Below are positions 1 through 6,814 of a DNA stretch of 37,675 bases, in pieces (position 1 is the stretch's first letter; every line of letters begins with the position of its first letter). A program made the position numbers and the translations under genes. This DNA comes from a virus. The notes under the pieces are model-generated. The model ran no database searches. It saw only the letters and a program-made list of their open reading frames with translations, and was not told the DNA's origin. Location: IMG/VR virus record IMGVR_UViG_3300021579_000019, positions 1 through 37,675 of that record; one strand, 5' to 3'.

Positions 1-130
1 ATGTAGCATGGCCGATGCTTCCTGGTTGCGGGGCTGCATACCGCCCCAAAGCATTTTCACTAGGTCGTCGTTGTTGATTCGTGCGACTGAGATTCCTAGG
101 TTTTTGACGGCGTTGGTTGCCCAAGTGGAT
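1..130. repeat. Left copy of the 130-bp terminal overlap
   Basis: Bases 1-130 match 37546-37675 with one difference, T at 4 against C at 37549, so 5-130 are identical. The difference is synonymous in pnk (CTA against CTG, Leu). The overlap lies inside a coding gene whose frame is continuous across it, so it most likely marks closure of a circular assembly, not a true short terminal repeat. It is consistent with headful packaging. Confidence 0.9.
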
Positions 131-174
131 TTGCCGGAGCCGGGGATGCCGCGCAATGCGATTACTGTTTTCAT
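1..174 (-). CDS. pnk: Polynucleotide kinase/phosphatase, N-terminal part (gene wraps the contig ends)
   Basis: This is the first part of the pnk gene that continues at the right end of the window (36814-37675). The ATG at 174-172 overlaps the stop of the upstream 84-aa gene (TAATG). The first residues contain a clear P-loop, GIPGSGKST at residues 9-17, as in the 5'-kinase domain of T4 Pnk. Read through the 130-bp terminal overlap, 38 codons here join the 263-codon reading frame at the right end to give 301 residues, the same length as T4 Pnk. The two stretches are one gene on a circular or circularly permuted genome. Function and partners are given at the right-end entry. Confidence 0.93.
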   Translation of the reverse strand, partial: MKTVIALRGIPGSGKSTWATNAVKNLGISVARINNDDLVKMLWGGMQPRNQEASAMLH

Positions 175-428
175 TACGCTACCGCCTTGCTGTAGCCGAA
201 GATTTCGGTCTTGAGCTGGGTGGTGTATAGGCGGCTGGCGGTTGCTACAAGCTTTGCGCCGAACTGTTCCTGGCTGTAGCCGTAACGGTGAATAATTCGC
301 TTGACTTCAATCTCGTAGATATGCCAAGCCATTTTGCAAGTGTCGTTGTCTGAGAACAGGTTGCTGGCTTTTGCGGTAATCCAAAGACCGGCTACCAGCT
401 CTAGATCTGCGTTTTCGGTGTTGCTCAT
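174..428 (-). CDS. Hypothetical 84-aa protein, first gene of the RNA-repair operon
   Basis: I do not recognise this family. The 84-residue product is soluble and mostly helical in appearance, with aromatic residues spread through it and no Cys cluster or membrane segment. Its ATG at 428 follows the shared leader AGAGCGAAAAGAGC, and its stop overlaps the pnk start (TAATG). It is therefore translated first in the operon with pnk and rnl1. The position suggests a role connected with RNA repair or with regulating that operon, but this is inference from context only. Confidence 0.75.
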   Translation of the reverse strand: MSNTENADLELVAGLWITAKASNLFSDNDTCKMAWHIYEIEVKRIIHRYGYSQEQFGAKLVATASRLYTTQLKTEIFGYSKAVA

Positions 429-490
429 TTTTTGCTCTTTTCGCTCTTAGGTTTTTACCTACATAAACCCTAGCACAAAACTAGAACATT
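429..490 (-). promoter_or_regulatory. Shared promoter/leader copy 1 (RNA-repair operon)
   Basis: On the minus strand the motif GTTCTAG-TTTTGTGCTAG (487-470) is followed by a short leader ending in AGAGCGAAAAGAGC before the ATG at 428. Near-copies stand before the genes at 4876 and 8818. TGC followed by TAGGGT could act as an extended -10; no good -35 is visible. The paired CTAG words could also be a repressor site. The promoter call is inferred from position and repetition. Confidence 0.6.
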
Positions 491-637
491 TAGGGTTTGT
501 TGCAAAACTGTTACCTAAGCCGCAACGTGAAGCCGAGTAGATAGCCGACGGCTCTCAAAGGATGCGGCTGAAAATGTGTAAGTGAATAAAAACGTAAATG
601 AATGGAGGCCAGTGCGGGTTAGTCCAGGTGGTGTGTC
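491..637 (-). other. Non-coding structured stretch between the 638 operon and the RNA-repair promoter
   Basis: No reading frame is supported here. On the minus strand GCCGCA and TGCGGC can pair around an inner hairpin AGCC-GTC-GGCT, forming a branched structure at about 522-567. No U-tract follows, so it is not an obvious intrinsic terminator. It lies just after the stop of the gene at 638 and just before the shared promoter box, and could be a 3'-end structure or regulatory RNA. Confidence 0.45.
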
Positions 638-922
638 TCACTTGTTTTCCCACTTGACAAGAGCGGCAAAACGGTCAGTGTCAAACTTTATGTGATAGTT
701 GCGAAGATTTCCGTCATACCTAGCGCTAATGAAACTTTTTGAGTGTTTTTCCAGTAGTTTGATAATGCGTTCCTCAGTAGCCTTAGCGATTTCTGCATCG
801 TGTTGTTCAAGCCAGCGGTGAAACTCGGCTTCGTATTTTGAATGAATAACAAACTGGTATTCGCCTCTCGCGGCAACATACCAACCTTTTACTTGTCCAG
901 TTGTAGGTGTTTGTTCGCTCAC
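638..922 (-). CDS. Hypothetical 94-aa protein
   Basis: Not recognised. The product is 94 residues, with a helical, charged middle section and an aromatic N-terminal part. The start is a GTG at 922 inside GTGA, overlapping the stop of the upstream gene by 4 nt, the usual coupling in this region. It is the last gene of the operon that begins at 4876. No catalytic motif or membrane segment is visible. Confidence 0.72.
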   Translation of the reverse strand: MSEQTPTTGQVKGWYVAARGEYQFVIHSKYEAEFHRWLEQHDAEIAKATEERIIKLLEKHSKSFISARYDGNLRNYHIKFDTDRFAALVKWENK

Positions 923-1245
923 TTGTTTTCTCCCTCTGTCAAAGAATCCACGGTTTCGGTGTCAACGATTCCAGACTCTTGCTCTCCCTCTAAATAAATA
1001 CGCCGAGCCTCTTTACGAACCTCACCCAAATCAAAAGCAGTCTTACGAGTAATGTCCATCAAACGACTAGCACACGCCTGCCAACCCTGCTTATAGGCTT
1101 TCTTGACTGCTCGGCTTTGTAAGGCTTCGGTTTCTGTGTCTTTGAGTTGTTTTTCAAGTTCAGCAATACGAGCATTTCGTTTAGTTAGTGTTGCTTGTAA
1201 GCCTTCGATGTGAACGATGTAATCTTCACGGCTATCCAGATTCAT
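919..1245 (-). CDS. Hypothetical coiled-coil protein
   Basis: The product is 108 residues. Residues about 14-45 have a heptad-like charged pattern typical of a coiled coil, and the C-terminus is acidic. The ATG at 1245 follows GGGGAGAAGTAA, a good ribosome-binding site, and starts directly after the stop of the upstream gene. It is coupled by GTGA to the next gene. I cannot assign a function; coiled-coil small proteins of this size are common in phage early regions. Confidence 0.72.
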   Translation of the reverse strand: MNLDSREDYIVHIEGLQATLTKRNARIAELEKQLKDTETEALQSRAVKKAYKQGWQACASRLMDITRKTAFDLGEVRKEARRIYLEGEQESGIVDTETVDSLTEGENK

Positions 1246-1473
1246 TTACTTCTCCCCTGCTGATTTCATACCATTTTCGGTATGTTTTTTACACACAACA
1301 AGCTCACGCAAAGACTTCAACACACGCACAACCCGATCCGACTCAACCAAGCAATCCTCACAAAAACAGTTATCCGCAATCTCAGAATCAATCAACTGCA
1401 AAACACGTTCAAGCTCGGCCTCCGCACCCTGCTTGCGATAGTTCTCACGAACCTGCTCACCAAAATCATGCAT
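1246..1473 (-). CDS. Hypothetical small protein with CxxC pair
   Basis: I place the start at the ATG at 1473, which overlaps the end of the dNMP kinase gene by 8 nt. A longer frame up to 1533 would run deep inside that gene with an Arg-rich, shadow-like N-terminus. The resulting 75-aa protein has a CFCEDC cluster near the middle plus another Cys, which could bind a metal, flanked by helical segments. No family is recognised. It belongs to the 4876-638 operon. Confidence 0.65.
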   Translation of the reverse strand: MHDFGEQVRENYRKQGAEAELERVLQLIDSEIADNCFCEDCLVESDRVVRVLKSLRELVVCKKHTENGMKSAGEK

Positions 1474-2014
1474 GAAACTGCGCCCCCAACGTAACCTCAG
1501 CCTGCGCATAAAAATCCACAAACGAACCATCATTCACCAACACGGCATCAAAGTCGTAACCATCCATCGAAACCTCCGACAAATGACCGTTAGTAGGTGA
1601 CACTCCAGGTCGTTCGATACGCCAAATCTTGCCACCCCGTTCACGGATCGCATCCGCCTCATTCCTGAACCTTACGTCCGGCACAATAATGTGGCCTGCA
1701 ATCTCCCACTCGAATAAACGCTCCACCCAAAAGTCTTCGCCCCAAAGTTGGCGGGCTGTCATGCCCATGCGTTGAATCAGTGGACGGTATTCAAACGAGT
1801 GTTCCTTCAACGCTTCCCAACCTTCAGCGTCGACGATTTGTTTTAGGTTGACGCGGTAGCCTTGATAGTCGATGTTTGGGTCGAGGCTGTAGAGTGCTTG
1901 CCGTATTGGGTCGGCGAGACTGATTTTGTAGAAGCCGTGGCGTTGCTCGAAACGGTCTGCGAGCGTGTCTTTACCACTGCGACTGTAGCCTGATAGGCCA
2001 ATTATTTTCTGCAT
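1466..2014 (-). CDS. Deoxynucleoside monophosphate kinase
   Basis: The 182-residue product resembles T4 gp1-type dNMP kinases, which phosphorylate dNMPs to dNDPs to feed phage DNA synthesis. It opens with a P-loop at residues 9-17 (GYSRSGKDT), where the GKDT form is characteristic of this family. It then has ADPIR (residues 34-38) and a PDVRFRNEADAI segment, the usual base- and phosphate-binding region. The start is the ATG at 2014 after GGAAGGGAAATAAA. Family members are about 180-240 residues, so this is a short but complete version. It is the only nucleotide-metabolism enzyme visible; I saw no DNA polymerase, so replication probably relies on the host. Confidence 0.88.
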   Translation of the reverse strand: MQKIIGLSGYSRSGKDTLADRFEQRHGFYKISLADPIRQALYSLDPNIDYQGYRVNLKQIVDAEGWEALKEHSFEYRPLIQRMGMTARQLWGEDFWVERLFEWEIAGHIIVPDVRFRNEADAIRERGGKIWRIERPGVSPTNGHLSEVSMDGYDFDAVLVNDGSFVDFYAQAEVTLGAQFHA

Positions 2015-2036
2015 TTTATTTCCCTTCCTAGAACAT

Positions 2037-2903
2037 TTATAGCACGTTTAACGAGTTTTGAACATTCCGAATCGTTTCGCCACTACAACTTAAGACCTGT
2101 TGAATGTGGCCAGTCGATGCGCCGCGCCGCAACAAAGCTGCAACATACGCCGATTTGGAACCCCACGGCACTTTCACAGCAAACCCAGCCATCAAATCAT
2201 CAACAACGACCTCATCAACGACAGAAACAACCTCAACCACTGGCGGGGCTTCATCCAAATCAATATCATCCCAAGCGGCCGCTGAAACCCAGTTGAATGC
2301 GCGAGCAGTATTCAACGCCCTCGTAACCCCGGCACGCTCCTGGCTGGTTTCAGGCATCGGTTTACGCAACTCATACTCATCAAACAAAGCCTTGATTTTG
2401 TTGAAAGTAGCTGCACTAATAGTTTTGCGTTTCAACAACTGTGAATAGTTTTGAGTTGACCAACCTATTTGCCGTGCCTGCCATGCAAGCGAAAACCCTT
2501 GCGCCGCCAACGCTTGCATCCGACGATGCGCACCCCGCGCATTCACAGACACGCCACCAGGCACATCCAAGCTGAACCGCAACGCCAACAACTTCTCTGC
2601 ATTCGTTCTAGAGATTTGCTTTAACTGGGTTGGTCGCGGATCTGAACCGCTACGGCCATACAAAACATTCGTTACTTGAGTGCGGTGGACACCCGACTTC
2701 AAAGCAATAGTGCGAGTCCCCCAACCCCGCTTCACTAATGATTCCAAATGTTCCCGCACCGGGGCCACGTCCACAAACTTTGATTCATATTTACCGAACA
2801 GTTTTGCGCGGGAACGCTCCCTCTGCCTGACCGTGTTCGCGGTTTTGCATTCCTGGCATCGGCATTTCTGGCTAACATAAGTAGCCGCCGTTCCATGCTT
2901 CAT
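2037..2903 (-). CDS. Helix-turn-helix DNA-binding protein with N-terminal Cys motif
   Basis: I choose the ATG at 2903 (ATGA overlap with the upstream gene), giving 288 residues; a longer frame to 3056 would lie on top of that gene. The new N-terminus, with HGT followed by CRCQEC, matches a zinc-binding opening often seen in actinobacterial and actinophage DNA-binding proteins. Two or three segments look like helix-turn-helix units (residues about 65-85, 135-165 and the last 40). An acidic, Val-rich linker precedes the last one. It is probably a phage regulator or replication-associated DNA-binding protein, but target and role are not shown by the sequence. Confidence 0.75.
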   Translation of the reverse strand: MKHGTAATYVSQKCRCQECKTANTVRQRERSRAKLFGKYESKFVDVAPVREHLESLVKRGWGTRTIALKSGVHRTQVTNVLYGRSGSDPRPTQLKQISRTNAEKLLALRFSLDVPGGVSVNARGAHRRMQALAAQGFSLAWQARQIGWSTQNYSQLLKRKTISAATFNKIKALFDEYELRKPMPETSQERAGVTRALNTARAFNWVSAAAWDDIDLDEAPPVVEVVSVVDEVVVDDLMAGFAVKVPWGSKSAYVAALLRRGASTGHIQQVLSCSGETIRNVQNSLNVL

Positions 2904-3160
2904 CGCTTCACCTTGATAGGTGTTCCATCGGCTAGGAAATAGTCGTTCAGCTGCGCCTTGTTTTGCACGATAAGCCATTGGCGGGTCATAGATAAACCCA
3001 ACTCTTTTTCTAAAAGTTCTTGGCAACTCCAAACGATTTTCATGTTGGCGCGCCACTCTGGGGTTACTGAGATTAGTGTTTCCGCTGTTTGTAATGCTTC
3101 GCGTGCTTTCAAGATTTCTGGTTCTAGCAGTGCGCGGCGTTCGTTAGTCAGCTTCTTCAT
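2900..3160 (-). CDS. Hypothetical 86-aa protein
   Basis: Not recognised. It is a basic, helical 86-residue protein. The ATG at 3160 has GGAG seven bases upstream and overlaps the previous gene by 17 nt; its stop overlaps the start at 2903. The tight coupling and good ribosome-binding site make it a real gene, but no motif allows a function call. Confidence 0.7.
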   Translation of the reverse strand: MKKLTNERRALLEPEILKAREALQTAETLISVTPEWRANMKIVWSCQELLEKELGLSMTRQWLIVQNKAQLNDYFLADGTPIKVKR

Positions 3161-3437
3161 TTAGCATCTCCATAAGTTTTCCGTGGGCTTCAACAGCTAC
3201 AGTGTCGCGTGCGCCCGCCGCGAATCTTCCGGCCGCAAACACTATCCGGTCGCGTTCCTGCTGAGTCTTAGAAGTCAAATGCTTACGATTACACGGCTTC
3301 ACAATAGTGCGCGTAACAGGGGTAGGGTCGGCGACAGGTTTCGGTTCGGCCTGCACACGATGCGCCACATTAAACCGTTCCTTGTTCAGCAACAAGTTGA
3401 ACGCTTCAGCCTCCGAGAAAATAGGGTTCAAGCTCAC
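3144..3437 (-). CDS. Hypothetical 97-aa protein
   Basis: Not recognised. The 97-residue product has an N-terminal helical part, a Pro-rich linker (residues about 31-45) and a C-terminal helical part. The start is GTG at 3437 within GTGA, overlapping the stop of the LexA-like gene. It lies immediately downstream of that regulator and could be its functional partner, though only position supports this. Confidence 0.68.
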   Translation of the reverse strand: MSLNPIFSEAEAFNLLLNKERFNVAHRVQAEPKPVADPTPVTRTIVKPCNRKHLTSKTQQERDRIVFAAGRFAAGARDTVAVEAHGKLMEMLNEEAD

Positions 3438-3640
3438 TTCACAACCCTTATCGTGCGATGCGAACCAGGCTCAAAAGTAATGTGACCCTTAGCCGCCAAA
3501 CGGTCAACCAAAGCCTTACCCGAACTACTCGACTTAGATCCGATACCCTCCGTCACCTCGCGGATACTCGGCGAATACGGATGCGTTGCAATAAAGTCCT
3601 CAATGAACTGTAGGGCTTCGGCTTGGCGTTTAGTTAGCAT
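3434..3640 (-). CDS. LexA-type winged-helix DNA-binding domain, stand-alone
   Basis: The 68-residue protein matches the N-terminal DNA-binding domain of LexA over its whole length: LTKRQAEALQFI at the start, then YSPSIREV in the region that contacts the SOS box, then KGHI and RTIRVVK at the end. Full LexA is about 200-240 residues and has a cleavage site and a Ser-Lys protease domain; both are missing here. It could bind SOS-like operators in phage or host without being cleavable by RecA, either as a phage regulator or as a competitor of host LexA. That role is inference. It is coupled to its neighbours by short overlaps (11 and 4 nt). Confidence 0.85.
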   Translation of the reverse strand: MLTKRQAEALQFIEDFIATHPYSPSIREVTEGIGSKSSSSGKALVDRLAAKGHITFEPGSHRTIRVVK

Positions 3641-3818
3641 TGTTTTTCTCGATTTCTGTGTAAGCCATTTGAATAGCTTCAGCGAACTGTGTGGGGGTTG
3701 TTACTACGGATAGGGCGCTAATAATGTTTAGGAGTGCTTCTTCGCGGTCTATGCCTACGGCTGTGGCGCGGGCTACATAGATTGCGGTGATTACACCGTC
3801 CTCGGTTGACCGGCTCAT
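3630..3818 (-). CDS. Hypothetical 62-aa protein
   Basis: Not recognised. It is a small helical protein (62 residues) with an Ala/Ile-rich core. It starts at the ATG at 3818, one base after the stop of the Cas4-like nuclease, and overlaps the LexA-like gene by 11 nt. No motif is visible. Confidence 0.65.
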   Translation of the reverse strand: MSRSTEDGVITAIYVARATAVGIDREEALLNIISALSVVTTPTQFAEAIQMAYTEIEKNNAN

Positions 3819-4715
3819 TTACTTCACCGTCAATCGCATCGAAGGCGCGCCCTGCTTCATCGGCACAAACGGCAACTGCATTTTGATAGCATCCAAATCA
3901 GGAGTCTGACGGCCAGCAACCTCAGACCACTTCACAGTAATCCCGTCAATGGTCACACCCTGCACACCCTCAAGCTCGGCCTTAGCCGCAGCCTGCAAAC
4001 CCTCCAGACGCTTAATCTCGGCAGACAATGACACATAGTCGGCGGCCGCGCGAGCCTTCACCTCATCAGTAATAGCATCCCCCGAAACATCCTTCGGAAT
4101 GCCCTGGCAAGCATCCCCGAAAAACGGGCAGTAACTGGAACAGAAAGTGCCAGACATTTCAGGTTCCGGCGCAAACGGTGCAGACTTCACAGCCTCCAAC
4201 CAAGCCAAAGCCTCCAACGCAACACTCTCGTCATAAGGCTCCGAATGCTCAACAATGTCATTCTCAGTGCCGTCACGAGGAATACCAATCAGCTTGACCG
4301 TATCAACCTCGAAACCCTTCAACGTCAGCAGGTAAGCATAGGTTTGAATCTGCCAACGCTTCTGCTTACCAACAAAATATGGGACACCCTTCAACGTAAT
4401 CGTTTTCCAGTCAACAACCGTCTTAGTGGCAGGGTCATAAAAGTCAATAGTCGCCGGAGGGAAACCATCCACCTCAACACGAGTCTCCAACATAGCCCCC
4501 GAATCCACCAACGCCGACTCAATAGCTGCATGGATAGCCGTTCCCATAATGCTCGCCAAACGCAGGCCCTTATTGGTTTCCGGCTGGTTGTTCAACTTGA
4601 ACCACACCTGGCGGGAACAACCCCCAAGTTGAGATACACCGATGGCAGTCTGTTGACTGCGGGCGCGATTGTTGTCGGCCTTGATGAGGGCTTCGACAAG
4701 TAGATCCTTGTTCAT
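3819..4715 (-). CDS. Cas4/RecB-family exonuclease (PD-(D/E)XK, Fe-S)
   Basis: The 298-residue product has the Cas4/AddB-like layout. C33 (GGCSRQ) is paired with a C-terminal C192-C196-C203 cluster (CSSYCPFFGDAC), the four ligands expected for a 4Fe-4S cluster. The nuclease core has D91 (IDFYD), then D102-W-K104, and the downstream Q-x-x-x-Y motif at about 122-126. Such enzymes process DNA ends and in phages commonly accompany single-strand annealing proteins; an ERF protein is encoded at 8222-8818. The start is the ATG at 4715 in TAATG, coupled to the membrane peptide upstream. This is not evidence for CRISPR: no array or other Cas gene is present. Confidence 0.87.
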   Translation of the reverse strand: MNKDLLVEALIKADNNRARSQQTAIGVSQLGGCSRQVWFKLNNQPETNKGLRLASIMGTAIHAAIESALVDSGAMLETRVEVDGFPPATIDFYDPATKTVVDWKTITLKGVPYFVGKQKRWQIQTYAYLLTLKGFEVDTVKLIGIPRDGTENDIVEHSEPYDESVALEALAWLEAVKSAPFAPEPEMSGTFCSSYCPFFGDACQGIPKDVSGDAITDEVKARAAADYVSLSAEIKRLEGLQAAAKAELEGVQGVTIDGITVKWSEVAGRQTPDLDAIKMQLPFVPMKQGAPSMRLTVK

Positions 4716-4876
4716 TAGTGATTCCTCTCAATCCACTTACGGCATTCAAGGACGCAAATGTATGCAAACGCGCCCCAGAACATGAACGCGTACAGCCAAT
4801 AGGCTGGCGAGTTTGGTGCGCTTGTGGAGCTGGCGAGTAGGCTGGTTGCTAATACGCCGTATAGGAAGTTAAGCAT
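4715..4876 (-). CDS. Small membrane protein, 53 aa
   Basis: I start this gene at the ATG at 4876, just after the shared leader, and not further upstream: a frame reaching 4972 would translate the promoter box itself. The 53 residues contain two hydrophobic stretches, about 2-14 and 21-40, so it likely sits in the membrane with a short basic tail. Its stop overlaps the Cas4-like gene (TAATG). It is the first gene of a long early operon. First-position membrane peptides often affect the host, for example in superinfection exclusion, but no family is recognised. Confidence 0.65.
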   Translation of the reverse strand: MLNFLYGVLATSLLASSTSAPNSPAYWLYAFMFWGAFAYICVLECRKWIERNH

Positions 4877-4945
4877 TCTTCGCTCTTTCTGTTTTCGCTC
4901 TTTAGGCTTTCTGCCTGTATTTAGAATAGCACAAAACAAGAACAA
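4877..4945 (-). promoter_or_regulatory. Shared promoter/leader copy 2 (4876-638 operon)
   Basis: The minus strand carries GTTCTTGTTTTGTGCTATT (4942-4924) followed by a leader with two AGAGCGAA units before the ATG at 4876. TGC-TATTCT is a good extended -10 candidate. It is closely similar to the copies before 428 and 8818. Promoter function is inferred from the repetition, AT-rich character and position. Confidence 0.65.
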
Positions 4946-4964
4946 ATAGTGATGATTCATAAAA

Positions 4965-5360
4965 GAAACCAAAACGTTACGAAACTAAAACCTAATCACA
5001 GGGCAAGGCTATCTGGAGGGCAGAGAACGGCTTAAAGCCAGCCGCCTCTGAACCACAGGTATAAGGAACCTATCGGGTTTTCTAAACGGGTCACGCCTTA
5101 CGGTAGCGACTGTCCACGCCCAACCAACAACCATTCACTCCGACCAGGTGGACACTATTGGGTTCGGTGACTGTTGATTCTTACTTCTCTCGCAGAAGCA
5201 TTTGCCCCGATCTAAAGCTGAACCATTTGCGGGACGCGCTAAACCGGCGGCCTCTAACGCTCGGTATCTCCGCTGGTTAGGCGTGAGCAGGTTTGACTTT
5301 ACGACAGTCCAACGGGCGCGGCCCTCTGTCAGTTTATTCAGTTGTGAGTAAAACTCTAGC
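4965..5360 (-). ncRNA. Candidate structured non-coding RNA, about 390 nt
   Basis: No coding frame is supported in this long gap between the HNH gene stop and the shared promoter. On the minus strand many local pairings are visible: GACAG/CTGTC closing around GGGC-CGC-GCCC (about 5294-5331); a CTTCT/AGAAG hairpin (5185-5200); and a two-part stem CAGAG/CTCTG with CGGCT/AGCCG (5020-5049). There is also an H-type pseudoknot arrangement in which CCCAA pairs with TTGGG while TGTCCAC pairs with GTGGACA (about 5110-5162). I cannot match it to a known RNA family; it lacks tmRNA, RNase P and group I intron signatures. It could be a 3' structured RNA, a regulatory RNA or a replication origin. Confidence 0.45.
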
Positions 5361-6110
5361 CTAATTATTTAGGCCTCTCTGCCACTTTCGCCATTCAGTA
5401 ATAGTTTTTTTATTCTTACTACGATTGCAAAATTGGCAAGCCGAAACAAGATTTCCGATGCTATGCCGACCGCCACGCGCCAATGGCACAACATGATCTA
5501 TTTCAATGTTTTCTGTAGAACCGCAATAGGCGCAAGACCCGCTATAAAGCCGCTGAAGCTCTTTGACGGTTATCAAATAAACTCCGCCTTCAATCTTCCA
5601 AGCTCGACGCTTCATCGCCTTGAGAGCCATTTTTTCAGGATTATTTTGGCGATACTTTTTTGCCGATGCCGCAGTCCGCTCCGGATGGTTGGCGCGATAT
5701 CGTCTCGTAGCTTCTAAGTTTTTATGAGGATTATTGCGAGCATACTCAATGTCTTGAAGTCGCTTGCGTTCTTTTTGCTCAGGGGTTCGATTGGCTCTAT
5801 AAGCGCGAACATGATCCCGATTTTCGGCTTGCCATTTTTGACTATTGGCTTTTACTTTTTCTGGATACTTTTCGCGATAGCGTTTATCCATAGCCGATTT
5901 TTTATCGGGATTATCTTTATTCCATCGGCGTTTATTTGCGTTTATTGTGTCGCGATGCGTGGCAGAATAGATTTTACTTGCTGCATTTTCGCAAAGTTTG
6001 CAACGGCTGCGGTGGCCGTCTTTGGGGGCTTTGGGGCCATTCTTGATACTGAAACTATCGAGTGGCAAAGTTTGCTTACAGCCATTACAGAATTTGCTAG
6101 ACTGTTCCAT
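5361..6110 (-). CDS. HNH endonuclease with basic repeat region
   Basis: The start at 6110 is set by a GGAGG seven bases upstream of the ATG; a longer frame to 6134 would lose it. The 249-aa protein has three parts. First is a Zn-finger-like opening (CNGCK and CKLCE, residues about 9-36). Second is a long basic helical region with recurring RYR...PE units of about 17 residues. Third is a C-terminal HNH nuclease (CAYCG, IEIDHVVPLARGG, then N and CQFCN). Such proteins are free-standing homing-type endonucleases common in phages. It is followed by a long non-coding structured region, and a hairpin spans its stop codon. Confidence 0.88.
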   Translation of the reverse strand: MEQSSKFCNGCKQTLPLDSFSIKNGPKAPKDGHRSRCKLCENAASKIYSATHRDTINANKRRWNKDNPDKKSAMDKRYREKYPEKVKANSQKWQAENRDHVRAYRANRTPEQKERKRLQDIEYARNNPHKNLEATRRYRANHPERTAASAKKYRQNNPEKMALKAMKRRAWKIEGGVYLITVKELQRLYSGSCAYCGSTENIEIDHVVPLARGGRHSIGNLVSACQFCNRSKNKKTITEWRKWQRGLNN

Positions 6111-6194
6111 AGCGAACCTCCGTTGTTCGTTCACGCCTCCGGCAGTTCACAGCTGCGCGGGGGCTTCTTACTTCAAGTTTACCAGCCTAAAAGA

Positions 6195-6548
6195 CTAAGG
6201 CAATTCGTCCCAGTCGTAGGCCTCAAACACATTGTAAGAATCATCTAAGTAATACCAGCGGTTCAGCACAGCATCCCACACAGGTCGCTCCAAAGGGTTC
6301 TCAAAGCTCTTTAGTTTCCATCCGCGAGCAATCGCTTCTTGCGCTGCGTCTGGGTCGGATTCCATAAGACCATTAAATAAAGAGCAAATAGGAATTATGT
6401 TTGAAGGCTGATTGCGTTTACTGGTTTTAGCGGATCCACCGGCCTGGCGATTAATTCTATGGTGCGGTGAAATAGCTTCATCGTCGCGGCCGCAATGTAA
6501 ACAGTATGGGTGGCGGATCAAATACTTAGCCCATTCGCGCGCATTCAT
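6195..6548 (-). CDS. HNH-like endonuclease, small
   Basis: The start is the ATG at 6548 within ATGA, overlapping the upstream stop; this gives 117 residues. It contains a CxxC pair (CLHCG), an HH-R segment and N-x-IPIC followed by N and ESD, the arrangement of a phage HNH/His-Me finger fold, although the last His is not obvious. It could be a homing endonuclease or a packaging-associated HNH protein. Its location far from the terminase genes favours the former. A 60-base AT-rich gap with a Shine-Dalgarno separates it from the next HNH gene. Confidence 0.72.
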   Translation of the reverse strand: MNAREWAKYLIRHPYCLHCGRDDEAISPHHRINRQAGGSAKTSKRNQPSNIIPICSLFNGLMESDPDAAQEAIARGWKLKSFENPLERPVWDAVLNRWYYLDDSYNVFEAYDWDELP

Positions 6549-6799
6549 TTGACGTGTTCCCTGTTCACGCAATCACGATTCCGGCAAGCACGGTCGCCAG
6601 GCAAAAACAACTCCCCATCCAGCAACGGATTATCGGCCTCATCGAAATCCCCATGCCACGGAATGCATTTCCCTAACGGCCCCGCAATCGTTTTAGCGGG
6701 TTTCGCGCAACAGCTGCGGCACAGCAACTCAACGTGCCGGTCACGGCGTTTAGCCATACGGATTGAATCCTCGTCGAAGCCGCAACGTTTACAAATCAC
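6545..6799 (-). CDS. Cys-rich zinc-binding protein, HNH-like
   Basis: The 84-residue product has three CxxC-type sites (CKRC, CRSCC, and C..DC near the end) and a C-terminal CVNREH segment that looks like the terminal part of a His-Me finger nuclease. The middle contains CIPWHGDFDEADNP, a pattern found in actinophage Zn-binding proteins of unknown role. The GTG at 6799 begins 15 bases after the 3' end of the tmRNA-like RNA, so the RNA may be cut from the 5' leader of this mRNA. It overlaps the next HNH-like gene by ATGA. Confidence 0.6.
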   Translation of the reverse strand: MICKRCGFDEDSIRMAKRRDRHVELLCRSCCAKPAKTIAGPLGKCIPWHGDFDEADNPLLDGELFLPGDRACRNRDCVNREHVK

Positions 6800-6814
6800 G
6801 GTTCAAGTTTATTG

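Noticed and set aside
1-130. True direct terminal repeats of a linear virion DNA
   Set aside because: The repeat is short, begins and ends at arbitrary points in a coding gene and matches what assembly of a circularly permuted genome gives.
3819-4715. CRISPR-associated Cas4
   Set aside because: The fold is Cas4/RecB-like, but there is no repeat-spacer array and no other cas gene; phage recombination nucleases of this type are common.
4877-4972. N-terminal extension of the 53-aa membrane protein to 4972
   Set aside because: It would translate the shared promoter/leader; the ATG at 4876 sits in the same place relative to the leader as in the other two copies.
4965-5360. Group I intron or tmRNA/RNase P RNA
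   Set aside because: A GTTCAGAG word resembling an intron core element occurs, but partner core elements are absent and the flanks are not an interrupted gene. tmRNA and RNase P hallmark words are missing.
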